A DNA stretch of 60,457 bases, from positions 1-60,457 of the forward strand of contig JADLEL010000199.1 of the NCBI GenBank assembly GCA_020846145.1. Reading direction: 5' to 3'. This DNA is from Pirellulales bacterium. GTDB taxonomy: Bacteria > Planctomycetota > Planctomycetia > Pirellulales > Thermoguttaceae. Position 1 is the first letter of the stretch. Every line of letters begins with the position of its first letter. Of this stretch, positions 43,026 through 51,897 are shown one piece after another. The position numbers were made by a program, and so were the translations under genes. A model generated the notes under the pieces. The model made no database searches. It was not told the origin of the DNA and was given only the letters and a program-made list of their open reading frames with translations.

Positions 43026-46000
43026 CCCCTTTGCTTCCTGAATCCGCTCCAATAATTCCTTGTACCGCGCCACCTCGTCGGGGCCGGAGAGGTTCGCGTA
43101 TTGGACGAGCGTCGTCTTCAGCAATTGTTCGGCGGGGACGAGCTTCGATTTATCCTTGCTCTTTTCATACTGCCAATAGAGGCCCTTGGCGATCTTGTAA
43201 ACCACCTCGAAATACTCCGGCCGCTTGGGATTCTCGCGGTTCAAGAGCAGCCGAATTTCGGCCCACTGGGCGATGGCGTCGTCCAATTTTTTCGAGTCCT
43301 GCCGGGACAAGTCCTCGAGGATGTCGGCGCGGGTCATCTTCGGCGACAGCGCGCGGGGATATTTCGCCGCCAATTCGTCGGCTTGCTTCAGCGCCTCGTC
43401 GAGCTTCCCCTGCGATCGCAGCACGCCGATGAGCTGCGAGCGGGCGTAAACCAGAGCCTTGTCCGAGTTGCGGGCGAACTCGGGATCGTCCTTGGCGCGG
43501 TCGAGCAGGTTTTGGTAAATCCGGCCGCCCTCTTCGGCGAGATCCAAGTTGAAGCAAACGCCGCCCAGGAAAACCAGATCGGCGAGCGCATGCGCCTTGC
43601 GATTCCCCAGCGGCTCGATCAATTTGCGGAAGCGTTCCTTGAGCGCGTCGCGGCGGGCGGTCGCGGCGGCGAGCTTTTGCGGATCGCCCCCCTGGCCCGC
43701 GGCGACGGACGCCTCGGCCGTTTTCAGCTTCTCGTTGAGCAGCCGGGCGATGCTCGCCAGCTTGGCATTCGCCTTGGCGTCGTCGGGCGATAGCGCCAAC
43801 AGCGCGAGGGCGTGGTCGGCGGCCTTTTCCGTCTCCTCCAGGCCCAGGCGGGCGCGGATCAGCGCCACGAAAACCGCGATCCGCGCGTCGCTCGATTCCG
43901 CCGCGTCGGCCATGCTCGTTTCCGCGAGCGGTTCGAGCAGTTCGACGGCCTTTCGATGCTCCTTGCTTTCGAGAAAGATCTCGCTCAGAAGCAACCGTGC
44001 GTCGGCGGCCAATTCCAGCGCGTGCCTCCGTTCGGCGGGATCGGCGTTTTCGCTTCCGCTCAGCTTACGACCCGGCGCGAGCGTTTTTTGCAGCATCTCG
44101 ATGCATAGTTGCAGCGACTCCCGCGCCTTCGCGGCGGCCTCGGCCAGCGATTGCTCGTCGCGGCCCGTTTCCTTCTTCTTCTCCTCCAAATACCGGAACC
44201 AATGAATGCGTCCGATGTTGAACAGCGCCCACGGGTAACGGCTCGATTCCGGCTTCACCTGCCCGAAAAGCGCCAAGGCGGCGGCGGCATCGCCCTTTTG
44301 CAGTTGCGATTGCGCGAGGATCATCCGCGCCGCGTCGGCCACGGGACGGCCCGGCCACTTGTTCTTCACGAAATCGGCGACCTTCTCCAATTGCGCGTAG
44401 GCGTCCGCTTTGTTTTTCGACGTCGCGCCCAAATAGTAGGCCGAGCGCAGCGCCAACTCCGCGGCATTGACGGCATTGGAATCGGTCGCGTCGCCCCGCG
44501 ACAGCGCTTCGGCGGCTTGCAGCGCCTCGCCGTACCGCTGCTTCTCGAAAAGTTCCTGGGCCTCCCTCAGGGCCACGCGGTCGAGCGATCGCCGGGCTTC
44601 GTCGGCGGTCTTTTGGTCCTTCGCGTCGAGAGCCTTTTGCCGCGCTTGCTCGAAAGATTTTTTCGCCTCGGCGAGGTTGTTGTCCCCCAGCGCGGCATCG
44701 CCCAGGGCGAGAAATTCCGCCGCGCCCACGTTCTCGCTCCCCAATCGCTTCAAAATATCGCGGCGCAAGAGCAGGATTTCCGCGCGATAGGGGCCGTCGA
44801 TCTTCGCGGCGTCGGCCAAGAGGATTGCCGCCTTTTGCAAAATTTTCCGCCGCGCGTCGCCCGACGCCTTCTCGGCCTGCTCGCGGTACGCCTGGGCGAG
44901 TTCGAGGATCGCGCCGTTGAAGTAGGGATACTTCGCCCAATCCTTGTGCGACTCGACCCACTTGCTCCCTTCGGCGGCCAGTTCGTCGATCTTGCCTTGT
45001 TTCCTGAGCAGGCCGTAGCGAAACAGCGTGGCCTGGGTGTAGATCGGCGCCAGGGCAGTGTCGGCCGCGCCGCTGTCCGGGCCGAGCACCTCGTCGAAAA
45101 CTTCGAGTGCGGTCTGCTCGTCGCCCAATTCCAAGAGCGCCTGGCCGTGCCAGAGGTGCGCGACGATGCAGCGCTCGTCCTCCGCGTTCATGCGGTACTG
45201 CTGGAAAATATCGTCGAATCCCTTGGCCGCCTCCTTCAACAGCGCTTTCCGCGTGGAGTTTTTCGGATCGTCGTAGGTCTGCGCGAGGTGGTATTTCGCC
45301 AGACTCGACTTGAACCGGGCCTGCACGACGCCGATCTCCATCTCTTCCCGCTCGGCGGAAGCCGCCGTTTTTCGCGCCGGCCGGGGATCGACGTCCGACG
45401 CCTTCGGCGTCAACTGCTCGTAGCGCGCGAGAAAGCGTTTCAGGGCCTCGGCGTAGCGCTCGCCGGCCTGCTTGAAGTATTCCCGCGCTTCGGCGAACAG
45501 CTTGGCCTTTTGCGGCGGATCGGACGCCCGCCGCGCCGCCGCGAGGCTGCGCTGCCCGAGCTCGAACAGCGAATCGCCCCACATCAGAATCGAGGAGGCG
45601 GCGGCGGGATGCCCGGGATGTTTTTTGAGAAACAGATCGAGATGTCTCTGCGCGTCGGCGAGCAGTTGCTCCGCTTGCCGCGCGTCGTAGGCGTTCCGCG
45701 CGGCCGCGCGGAGGCTGTTCGAGCGCTCCAGATCGAGCGTCTCGCGGACCTCCGGCGGCAGATCGCCGCGCTTTTCGATGCGGTCGATGTACTCCAGCGC
45801 CACGTCGCCGTAGCCGTTCTCCTGCAACGCCCGCAAAAATCTCGCGTACGGCTCCTTCGCCGAAGCGAAATTCGCCGCATACATGGCCGAAATCAGCCCG
45901 ATCGCTAAAATGAGAAGGCATCGGGAAGCGCGGCGCCCCGATCGCCGTCGAGAAATATGGCAATCGGCGGGAAAACGAAGCAGTAATAGAACATTAAACA

Positions 46001-46112
46001 CCACGGAGGCACGGAGTACACGGAGATCGCGCAACGACGATTCCCAAAGAAAAAATCGTGTTTCATTAGATTTATCGATAGAAGATTGAATTATTTTATG
46101 ATACCGATTCAC
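42996..46112 (-). CDS. large secreted TPR-repeat protein
   Basis: The 1038-residue frame has an N-terminal hydrophobic segment (CLLILAIGLISAMYAANFASA) followed by about 950 residues of TPR-like helical pairs, such as KKSFEQARQKALDAKDQKTADEARR. The start is uncertain. ATG 46112 runs through a dispersed repeat (46001-46027); GTG 46004 would begin just before the hydrophobic segment and looks more natural. The C-terminus RGWGIGDRG is made of heptamer repeat. It precedes no catalytic gene but follows the terpene-cyclase-like gene on the same strand. It is likely a periplasmic scaffold. Confidence 0.78.
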   Translation of the reverse strand: MNRYHKIIQSSIDKSNETRFFLWESSLRDLRVLRASVVFNVLLLLRFPADCHISRRRSGRRASRCLLILAIGLISAMYAANFASAKEPYARFLRALQENGYGDVALEYIDRIEKRGDLPPEVRETLDLERSNSLRAAARNAYDARQAEQLLADAQRHLDLFLKKHPGHPAAASSILMWGDSLFELGQRSLAAARRASDPPQKAKLFAEAREYFKQAGERYAEALKRFLARYEQLTPKASDVDPRPARKTAASAEREEMEIGVVQARFKSSLAKYHLAQTYDDPKNSTRKALLKEAAKGFDDIFQQYRMNAEDERCIVAHLWHGQALLELGDEQTALEVFDEVLGPDSGAADTALAPIYTQATLFRYGLLRKQGKIDELAAEGSKWVESHKDWAKYPYFNGAILELAQAYREQAEKASGDARRKILQKAAILLADAAKIDGPYRAEILLLRRDILKRLGSENVGAAEFLALGDAALGDNNLAEAKKSFEQARQKALDAKDQKTADEARRSLDRVALREAQELFEKQRYGEALQAAEALSRGDATDSNAVNAAELALRSAYYLGATSKNKADAYAQLEKVADFVKNKWPGRPVADAARMILAQSQLQKGDAAAALALFGQVKPESSRYPWALFNIGRIHWFRYLEEKKKETGRDEQSLAEAAAKARESLQLCIEMLQKTLAPGRKLSGSENADPAERRHALELAADARLLLSEIFLESKEHRKAVELLEPLAETSMADAAESSDARIAVFVALIRARLGLEETEKAADHALALLALSPDDAKANAKLASIARLLNEKLKTAEASVAAGQGGDPQKLAAATARRDALKERFRKLIEPLGNRKAHALADLVFLGGVCFNLDLAEEGGRIYQNLLDRAKDDPEFARNSDKALVYARSQLIGVLRSQGKLDEALKQADELAAKYPRALSPKMTRADILEDLSRQDSKKLDDAIAQWAEIRLLLNRENPKRPEYFEVVYKIAKGLYWQYEKSKDKSKLVPAEQLLKTTLVQYANLSGPDEVARYKELLERIQEAKGRGWGIGDRG

Positions 46113-46143
46113 CCTGTTCCTCCGTGTTCTCCGTGTCTCCGTG
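46001..46143. repeat. inverted pair of CACGGAG-type dispersed repeats
   Basis: ccacggaggcacggagtaca at 46001-46020 and, in reverse, tccgtgttctccgtgtctcc near 46121-46140 are copies of the same repeat in opposite orientation, about 95 bp apart. The left copy lies inside the longest version of the TPR frame. Confidence 0.7.
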
Positions 46144-46150
46144 TTATTAT

Positions 46151-46200
46151 TTCTTCGTTTTTATTTCTTCGTGTTTAATTCTTCGTGTTTAATTCTTCGT
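46151..46200. repeat. 14-bp tandem repeat after the terpene-cyclase-like gene
   Basis: ttcttcg recurs at 46151, 46165, 46179 and 46193, an exact 14-bp period (twice seven), with units such as ttcttcgtgtttaa. A related ttcttcg lies at 46209 in the coding end (KEEAKK). Confidence 0.8.
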
Positions 46201-46204
46201 GTTT

Positions 46205-47845
46205 TTATTTCTTCGCTTCTTCCTTATCGAGTTGATAGAGCGGCAAGTACCGGTAATACACCTCCAGCGTGAGCGCGGAGAGGCTGGTCATCATCACGCG
46301 GCCGCCCATCGTGCCGAAGTTGTCCCGGGCGGGAACGCCGGGGTCCCAACTGCCGGCGGCGCAGCCGGTCTTGCACTGCGTTTCCACCAACAGCTTGCGC
46401 ATCTTGCGGTTCCAGGCGTCCCAATCGGCATCGCACATGTTGTGCATGACCTGCGTGGCGTAGTACCAATAATAAGTGTCGCGCGCCTTCGCGTCCGGCG
46501 GATGTTTCATCAGATAGCGCACCCCGCCGGCCACCACGGGATCGTCCTTCGTCGCGCCGAGGTATTGCGTGATGAGCAATCCGACCGAGGTCATGCTCGG
46601 CGTGGGCTGGTTGCCCGCCTGATAGCCGAACAATCCCATGGATTGCGAGTTCTCGCCTTCCGGTTGCACGGTCGCCATCCATTTCCGCGCCCTTTCGACT
46701 TTCGCCGGATTGACTTCCAAATTGGACATCAGCGCGCTCTTTAAGGCCATCATCTGCCAGCCGAAGACCGAAGTGTCGGAATCCTTCGAGGTGAAACTGT
46801 ACCGCCAGCTTCCCTCTTCGTTTTGCGCGGCCTCGATAAACTGGATGGCGCCTTGCGCGGCGTGGCGAATGTGCGAGTCGTTGGTCATGCCGTAGGCCTC
46901 GCAGAGCGCGATGGCCGCCAGGCCGTGCGAGTACATCTGCGATCCGCCCGCCGAGAGATCGCCGTTGCGCGCCTGGTGGCCGATGAGCCAATTCACCGCC
47001 TTGGTGATGTGCGTCTTATACGGCCCTTTGCTCTGATGCGTCTGGCCCGCGGCCAGAAACGGCAGCAGTCCCAAGGCCGTCCCCGCGGCGCTCGCGTTGC
47101 GGATCGTGCCCACCCCGGTGCAGGATTTTTCCGGACAGGCGTAATTGTCGATGCTCCAACTGCCGTCGTTCGATTGATGCCGGGCGAGCCAGTTGAGCGC
47201 GCCGGCCACGGCGCGTTCGGTTTGTTTCGTGCCGCCGGCGCGGGCCAGCATGGCCTCGCGGGCGCCTTGCCCCCGGCCGCCGAAGCCGATGCCCGCGCCC
47301 CCTTTGCCGAAGCCCTGTCCCGTGCCTCTTCCCGATTCCACGCCCCCCTTGCCGCTCAAAACCGGTCCCAAGCCGGAGGCCTTGATGTTGAGTCCCAGAC
47401 CGCCTACGCCGGTTTCCAAGCCGCTCTCCGTGCCGCCCCCTTCCATCTCGAAGGGCTTGCCCGAATCGTCGTATTTGATCGCCTCCCGCGCCTCTTGGGC
47501 GGGCGGCTCCATCGTCAGCGATTCGGTAGTCAGTTCCGTCGGTTCTTCGGGCGTGCCCGCGAGGTCGAACGGTTCCAACGGCTTGGGATCCGCTTCCTCG
47601 TTCGCCGATTCGATCACCGTGGCGTCGGTCAACTCATCCACGATGACCTGTCCGCCCATGAATAATCCGACCAGCAACAGCAACACCGTATGAAACAACG
47701 CGCTAATCATCCACGAAGGAGAATCGTGCAGTATCCACTGCTTGAAGCGCTCTCCGAGGCTCAACTCCTCCTCCAGCCATTCGGGTTCGGCGATCGGAAC
47801 CGGTTGCGTCTGGCCATTCTCTTGCTTTTTTTTGAATAGTCCCAT
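46205..47845 (-). CDS. membrane-anchored terpene-cyclase-like (prenyltransferase/squalene oxidase repeat) protein
   Basis: This is a 546-residue protein. A cytoplasmic N-terminus is followed by one transmembrane helix (SWMISALFHTVLLLLVGLFM, residues 44-63), an acidic Pro/Thr linker, a Gly-rich stretch (130-205) and an alpha/alpha toroid domain. The latter has recurring QSNDGSWS, QARNGDLSAGG and QNEEGSWRYS motifs as in squalene cyclase-like repeats. The cyclase DxDD motif was not seen, so it is probably a binding module rather than an enzyme. The anchor plus Pro-rich linker resembles TonB-like energy transducers. ATG 47845 begins MGLFKKK. Confidence 0.8.
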   Translation of the reverse strand: MGLFKKKQENGQTQPVPIAEPEWLEEELSLGERFKQWILHDSPSWMISALFHTVLLLLVGLFMGGQVIVDELTDATVIESANEEADPKPLEPFDLAGTPEEPTELTTESLTMEPPAQEAREAIKYDDSGKPFEMEGGGTESGLETGVGGLGLNIKASGLGPVLSGKGGVESGRGTGQGFGKGGAGIGFGGRGQGAREAMLARAGGTKQTERAVAGALNWLARHQSNDGSWSIDNYACPEKSCTGVGTIRNASAAGTALGLLPFLAAGQTHQSKGPYKTHITKAVNWLIGHQARNGDLSAGGSQMYSHGLAAIALCEAYGMTNDSHIRHAAQGAIQFIEAAQNEEGSWRYSFTSKDSDTSVFGWQMMALKSALMSNLEVNPAKVERARKWMATVQPEGENSQSMGLFGYQAGNQPTPSMTSVGLLITQYLGATKDDPVVAGGVRYLMKHPPDAKARDTYYWYYATQVMHNMCDADWDAWNRKMRKLLVETQCKTGCAAGSWDPGVPARDNFGTMGGRVMMTSLSALTLEVYYRYLPLYQLDKEEAKK

Positions 47846-47885
47846 GCGAACTCTTTCGGCCCGGCGCGGTAGTGGATATTTTTAT

Positions 47886-48090
47886 GTAAGCGTTCACGCC
47901 CCGGTCGGGGACTGGTCCATTTTTCGGCGGGATAACGTATATTACGGACAAACGGTAGGCCGAAAACATGGACCTGTCCCCTTCCCGCGGCGCGAGGGGG
48001 ACAGTCCCATTTTCGCGGCGATTTAGCATTTATACGGCGCGATCATCTTTTGCGCCGCGAAAATCGGGACAGTCCCCTGTGAACGGTTAC
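47886..48090 (-). mobile_element. MITE-like family A, complete (copy 3)
   Basis: The 205-bp element begins gtaagcgttcac and ends gtgaacggttac, 12-bp terminal inverted repeats with one mismatch. It is the reverse complement of copy 55905-56109. It lies in the 400-bp divergent gap between the terpene-cyclase-like gene and plsC; apart from it no feature is evident in that gap. Confidence 0.82.
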
Positions 48091-48244
48091 ATTTTTATTA
48101 TAACCCGACTTTGATTTTTCGCTCTACATCGTTCGCGCCGATCCGCGTTTTTCTTTGACGCCCTCTTTGCTTCCCCTCTCGCGTCGGGGGCCTTGGCCGA
48201 AATCCTTTCCTACGTTACCATGACACCCAGGTAGGTAGCGATGA

Positions 48245-48862
48245 ATGACCACTAACCTGATGAAGTATGGATTGGCACTCCTGGCCCGTTTTTTAAGCGG
48301 GGCAAGTTGCCGCTGGATCGACTCCCAGCCCGATACCTGTCAGCGGGTCTATTTCGCCAACCATACCAGCCACATGGATGCGATCATCATTTGGGCCTCC
48401 CTCCCCCAGGAGATTCGCGTGTTGACCCGCCCCGTGGCGGCCAAGGATTACTGGATGGCCGGTCCCATCCGCCGGTTCATGGCCAACCGGTTGTTCAATG
48501 CGATCCTCATCGACCGCACGAACATCAAGGCCCATCAGAGTCCGGTCGATTACATGATCCGCGAGATCGGCCACGAGCACTCGCTGATCGTATTTCCCGA
48601 AGGCGGCCGCGGCGATGGCCGGGAGATCGGCGAGTTCAAAAGCGGCCTGTATTACCTGGCGAAAAAACGCCCCGACCTCGAGCTGATCCCCGTGCATTTG
48701 GACAACATGAACCGCATTTTGCCCCGCGGCGAAGTGCTCCCCGTGCCGCTCTTGACCTGCATCACCTTCGGCCCGCCGCTGTGGCTCGAAGCCGGCGAGC
48801 CGAAAACCGACTTCCTCGCCCGCGCCCGCGAAGCCGTAAGAAGATTGAAAGAAACGGAATAG
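48245..48862 (+). CDS. plsC: 1-acyl-glycerol-3-phosphate acyltransferase
   Basis: This 205-residue PlsC-family protein has the H-x4-D acyltransferase motif (FANHTSHMDAI, near residue 38) and the substrate block FPEGGRGDG near 120. A membrane-associated N-terminal segment is present (YGLALLARFL). It makes phosphatidic acid from lysophosphatidic acid. Its stop codon abuts the cdsA start codon directly, matching consecutive steps of phospholipid synthesis. Confidence 0.85.
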   Translation: MTTNLMKYGLALLARFLSGASCRWIDSQPDTCQRVYFANHTSHMDAIIIWASLPQEIRVLTRPVAAKDYWMAGPIRRFMANRLFNAILIDRTNIKAHQSPVDYMIREIGHEHSLIVFPEGGRGDGREIGEFKSGLYYLAKKRPDLELIPVHLDNMNRILPRGEVLPVPLLTCITFGPPLWLEAGEPKTDFLARAREAVRRLKETE

Positions 48863-50071
48863 ATGGACCCTCGCACATTCGGACTCGTCGGCGGCGTGCT
48901 GCTGCTCTTGGGAGCGGCGTCGGGCTTGGTCCAGTTCCTCAAGCACCGCCACGAAAGCGGCGTCGATCCGGCCATCGTCGAAACCTTCCGCCTCCGCGTC
49001 CGCTCCTGGTGGATTCTCTTCTCCGTGCTCTCCCTGGCCTTCTTTCTCTGGCAGTGGCTGGTCGTGCTCCTGTTCGGATTCCTCGGCTTTTGGGCGTTGC
49101 GGGAATTCATCACCCTCACGCCCACCCGACCCAGCGACCACCGCACGCTGTTCTTCGTCTTCTTCGTCTTCACGCCGCTGCAATTCATTCTCGTGATCGC
49201 CGATCGCTACGGACTCTACGGGATCATGATCCCCGTCTATGGATTCCTCTTCGTGCCCGCCGCCATCGCGTTGGCCGGCGACCACAAGCGGTTCCTCGAA
49301 CGCACGGCGAAAATCCAGGCCGGCCTGCTGATCTGCGTCTATTGCCTGAGCTTCGCGCCGGCGCTGATGACCCTCAAGCTGCCCCCGCTCTCCGACGACT
49401 ACGCCCTCCGCGAACAGCTCGAATCCTATCGCGAGTCGCCCGATAGATACCGCAAGGAACTGCCCGCTCCCCTCGGCGAAAAAGAACGCGCCGTTTACGA
49501 GCGCTACCGCGTCAAGACGCTGCATTTGCAGGCGGAATTGAAGGAGGGATTGATCGTCCCGGCCGATTTCGACCGCGACGCCGAAAAAATCCGCAAGCAA
49601 TCGGTCGATGAACTCTCCTCCGCCGACGTCGCCGGCAAGGCCCGGCTGCTCTTCTTCTTCATCCTCATGGTCCAATTGAGCGACGCCCTGCAATACCTCT
49701 GGGCGCAACTCCCCAGCAAGCACGTCATCGTCCCCGCCATCAATCCCAGCCGCACCTGGGAAGGCCTCCTGGGCGGAACCGCCAGCGTTACGCTGATCGG
49801 CTCGGTCCTCTGGTGGGCGACTCCCTTCCACGGCGGCAGTTGGTGGATGTCCGGCATCATGTCCGGCGTCATCTCGCTGATGAGCTTCGCCGGCGGCATC
49901 ACCATGTCGGCCGTCAAGCGCGACCGCGGCGTCAAGGACTACGGCACCCTCGTCGAAGGACACGGCGGACTCCTCGACCGCATCGACTCGATCTGCTTCG
50001 CCGCCCCCGTCTTCTTCCATTGCACCCGCTGGTGGCTGATCCTCAACGGCTACATGGACCCGATCCCCTAA
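48863..50071 (+). CDS. cdsA: phosphatidate cytidylyltransferase
   Basis: This is a 402-residue membrane protein with about eight helices. The C-terminal signature is clear: SAVKRDRGVKDYGTLVEGHGG then LLDRIDS, with the metal-binding Asp residues. INPSRTWEGLLGG precedes it. It makes CDP-diacylglycerol from phosphatidic acid and CTP. A polar loop of about 110 residues (175-285) interrupts the helices and makes it longer than the usual 270-300 residues. It forms an operon with plsC. Confidence 0.9.
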   Translation: MDPRTFGLVGGVLLLLGAASGLVQFLKHRHESGVDPAIVETFRLRVRSWWILFSVLSLAFFLWQWLVVLLFGFLGFWALREFITLTPTRPSDHRTLFFVFFVFTPLQFILVIADRYGLYGIMIPVYGFLFVPAAIALAGDHKRFLERTAKIQAGLLICVYCLSFAPALMTLKLPPLSDDYALREQLESYRESPDRYRKELPAPLGEKERAVYERYRVKTLHLQAELKEGLIVPADFDRDAEKIRKQSVDELSSADVAGKARLLFFFILMVQLSDALQYLWAQLPSKHVIVPAINPSRTWEGLLGGTASVTLIGSVLWWATPFHGGSWWMSGIMSGVISLMSFAGGITMSAVKRDRGVKDYGTLVEGHGGLLDRIDSICFAAPVFFHCTRWWLILNGYMDPIP

Positions 50072-50152
50072 CCGAACGTCCGGCGGCCCCGTTCCGCCCC
50101 TCGGTCCCGTATCGTTTAGCGGCCCCGTCCACGCGGCCCCGGTAAACGTAAG

Positions 50153-50692
50153 ATGAACGAGCTTGAAAACGAACCGCAGCCGCCCGATTTTTCCAAACGA
50201 GTCAGAGCGTTTTTTGCCGGGGCGGCCGTGTCCTGCATTCTCGTTTACGGCGTGTTGGTCTTTATCAGTTTTCTTCTGCCCGAACGAATCGTGGACTTAA
50301 CCCTTGGCAATCTCGTATGGGGCCCGGTGTGCCCTTCGCTGTTTTTTGGCTTCGCGGGCGGGATCGTCGGCAGTATCGTGGCGGATTTGCCACAGCCGAA
50401 ACATGCCGCTCTCGCCAGCGGCTTTCTCTATGGCGTGGTCTTGGGAATACTGTTCCCGATCCTATTAATGTCGGCCTTTCCCAATTCTAGGCAATTGCTT
50501 TATTTTGCATCCGCGTGTGCCTCGCTCGGCGCGGTCGTCGGCGGCGCCGTGGCAATCGCCAATCGCGACCGAATCGACTCTGGCGGAATCGGCAGATGGC
50601 CCCGCTTTACCCTCGGCGAAATGCTCGTTGGCTTTTTCTTCATGGCCGTCGTCTTCGCTTGCTTGACGGCGATGGTCCGCAACCCCCACTGA
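50153..50692 (+). CDS. small multi-spanning membrane protein, unknown function
   Basis: This is a 179-residue protein with four hydrophobic segments (AAVSCILVYGVLVFISFLL, SLFFGFAGGIVGSIVADL, VVLGILFPILLMSAF and GEMLVGFFFMAVVFACL). The end, FTLGEMLVGFFFMAVVFA, is similar in pattern to FTLQEIFIAFTIVSII at the end of the next protein (50902-51492), so the two are probably paralogues. Function is not known. Confidence 0.7.
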   Translation: MNELENEPQPPDFSKRVRAFFAGAAVSCILVYGVLVFISFLLPERIVDLTLGNLVWGPVCPSLFFGFAGGIVGSIVADLPQPKHAALASGFLYGVVLGILFPILLMSAFPNSRQLLYFASACASLGAVVGGAVAIANRDRIDSGGIGRWPRFTLGEMLVGFFFMAVVFACLTAMVRNPH

Positions 50693-50830
50693 AAGCCAGT
50701 CCCCTCGTTCCCGCGCTCCCGCGACCGCCAAACCTCCCCCCGGCGCCCCCTCCCTCCCGGCATCAAAAAATCGCCCTTCCAAACTTTTCCGTTTACTTAT
50801 TTTTCATCCCGCATTAGACTGAATCTTGTT

Positions 50831-50879
50831 CAATTTGAGATTTGCGATTTGAAATTTGAAATTTGAAATTTGAAATTTG
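50831..50879 (+). repeat. heptamer repeat (AAATTTG) before a membrane protein gene
   Basis: Seven in-phase units (caatttg, agatttg, cgatttg and four aaatttg) end 22 bp before ATG 50902. An in-frame ATG at 50863 inside the repeat would add 13 residues to the protein. Confidence 0.85.
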
Positions 50880-50901
50880 CGATGCGCAATCCTCGTTACT
50901 C

Positions 50902-51492
50902 ATGTCCGAAACTCCCGATCCGCCGAAACAACCCTCCCCGCCCGCCACTTTCACCCTCCGCGGCGGCTTGTTGGGGGCAATCCTCGTTTACCTCATCTCC
51001 CTGGCGCTGATCGTGGCGATCATTCTGCCGACGATGTACCGCGACCGGCTCGGCTGGGATTCGCTCAACACGCCCGAATCGCTCGACGTTGTCAAAATCG
51101 CGATCAAACTCTCCCTCGTCGCCGCCGTGATCGGCTTCTTCGCCGGCAAGGAAGGAGCACGATGCCAAAGCGTCAACGCCGCCTTCCTCCGCGGCGGCAT
51201 CCTTTGCGGGCTGGCCACCCTCATTTGCATCCCCGTGCTCTCGTTCACCTATTTCCGCACCCTGCACATCTACACCACGGGTTTCTACGCGCTCTGCGCC
51301 ATTGCATTCGCCATCCTCACCGCCTCCGGCGCGATCGTCTCCGGCTTGGCCGCCATCGTCGTCCGCGACCGCCGCGAGTCCGGCCGCAACCGCTTCATCC
51401 CCCAATTCACCCTCCAGGAAATCTTCATCGCCTTCACCATCGTCAGCATCATCATCAGCGCCCTGGCCAGCGCCGCGGCGCTGCGCCTGTAA
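50902..51492 (+). CDS. small multi-spanning membrane protein, unknown function
   Basis: The 196-residue protein has a short Pro-rich N-terminus and four hydrophobic segments (GAILVYLISLALIVAIILP, VAAVIGFFAGKEG, LATLICIPVLSF, FAILTASGAIVSGLAAIVV, then FTLQEIFIAFTIVSII). It resembles the preceding gene product in the last segment. ATG 50902 is preferred since the open part upstream is heptamer repeat. Function is not known. Confidence 0.7.
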   Translation: MSETPDPPKQPSPPATFTLRGGLLGAILVYLISLALIVAIILPTMYRDRLGWDSLNTPESLDVVKIAIKLSLVAAVIGFFAGKEGARCQSVNAAFLRGGILCGLATLICIPVLSFTYFRTLHIYTTGFYALCAIAFAILTASGAIVSGLAAIVVRDRRESGRNRFIPQFTLQEIFIAFTIVSIIISALASAAALRL

Positions 51493-51897
51493 ATTAGGCT
51501 TTCGCGGCATGGCCGGAAATATCGTTCAACTCGATGAAACGGCAAGCCTTTCCCTGCCCCGCGGCAAGAATCTCTCCGATCGGGGGTTAAACTTTGCCGG
51601 TTATAACGCTCTTTACACGCCTCTTTTCCGGTTTTTTGGAGTGTGCCGCGTCCTCATTGAATTCCAGGCATAACGATTCCGACAATAATACAGAGCCTAG
51701 CGAACTTGACGATTCCAGCGGATGTAAGCGATCTTCGGCAAATGATCGATGGTTGGCTTGTATCGCGGATTCGCATTATTAGGATTCGAGGGGTGCTATC
51801 GACAAGGGGGCCTGCCCCTTCCATAACTGTTTTCCGCGTTTAATTCCCACGGTAAACGATTCACCTTTCCACCATTCCCGATTTGGGAGAGAAACCA
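51493..51897. other. gene-free region before the porin
   Basis: No gene, terminator or repeat was identified in these 400 bp. The porin ribosome site (gggagag) is at its right end. A short open frame at 51594-51782 has no support. Confidence 0.4.

Noticed and set aside
44109..45908. 599-codon plus-strand frame opposite the TPR gene at 42996-46112
   Set aside because: Same reason: shadow frame with Arg/Gln/Leu-rich sequence and no domain.
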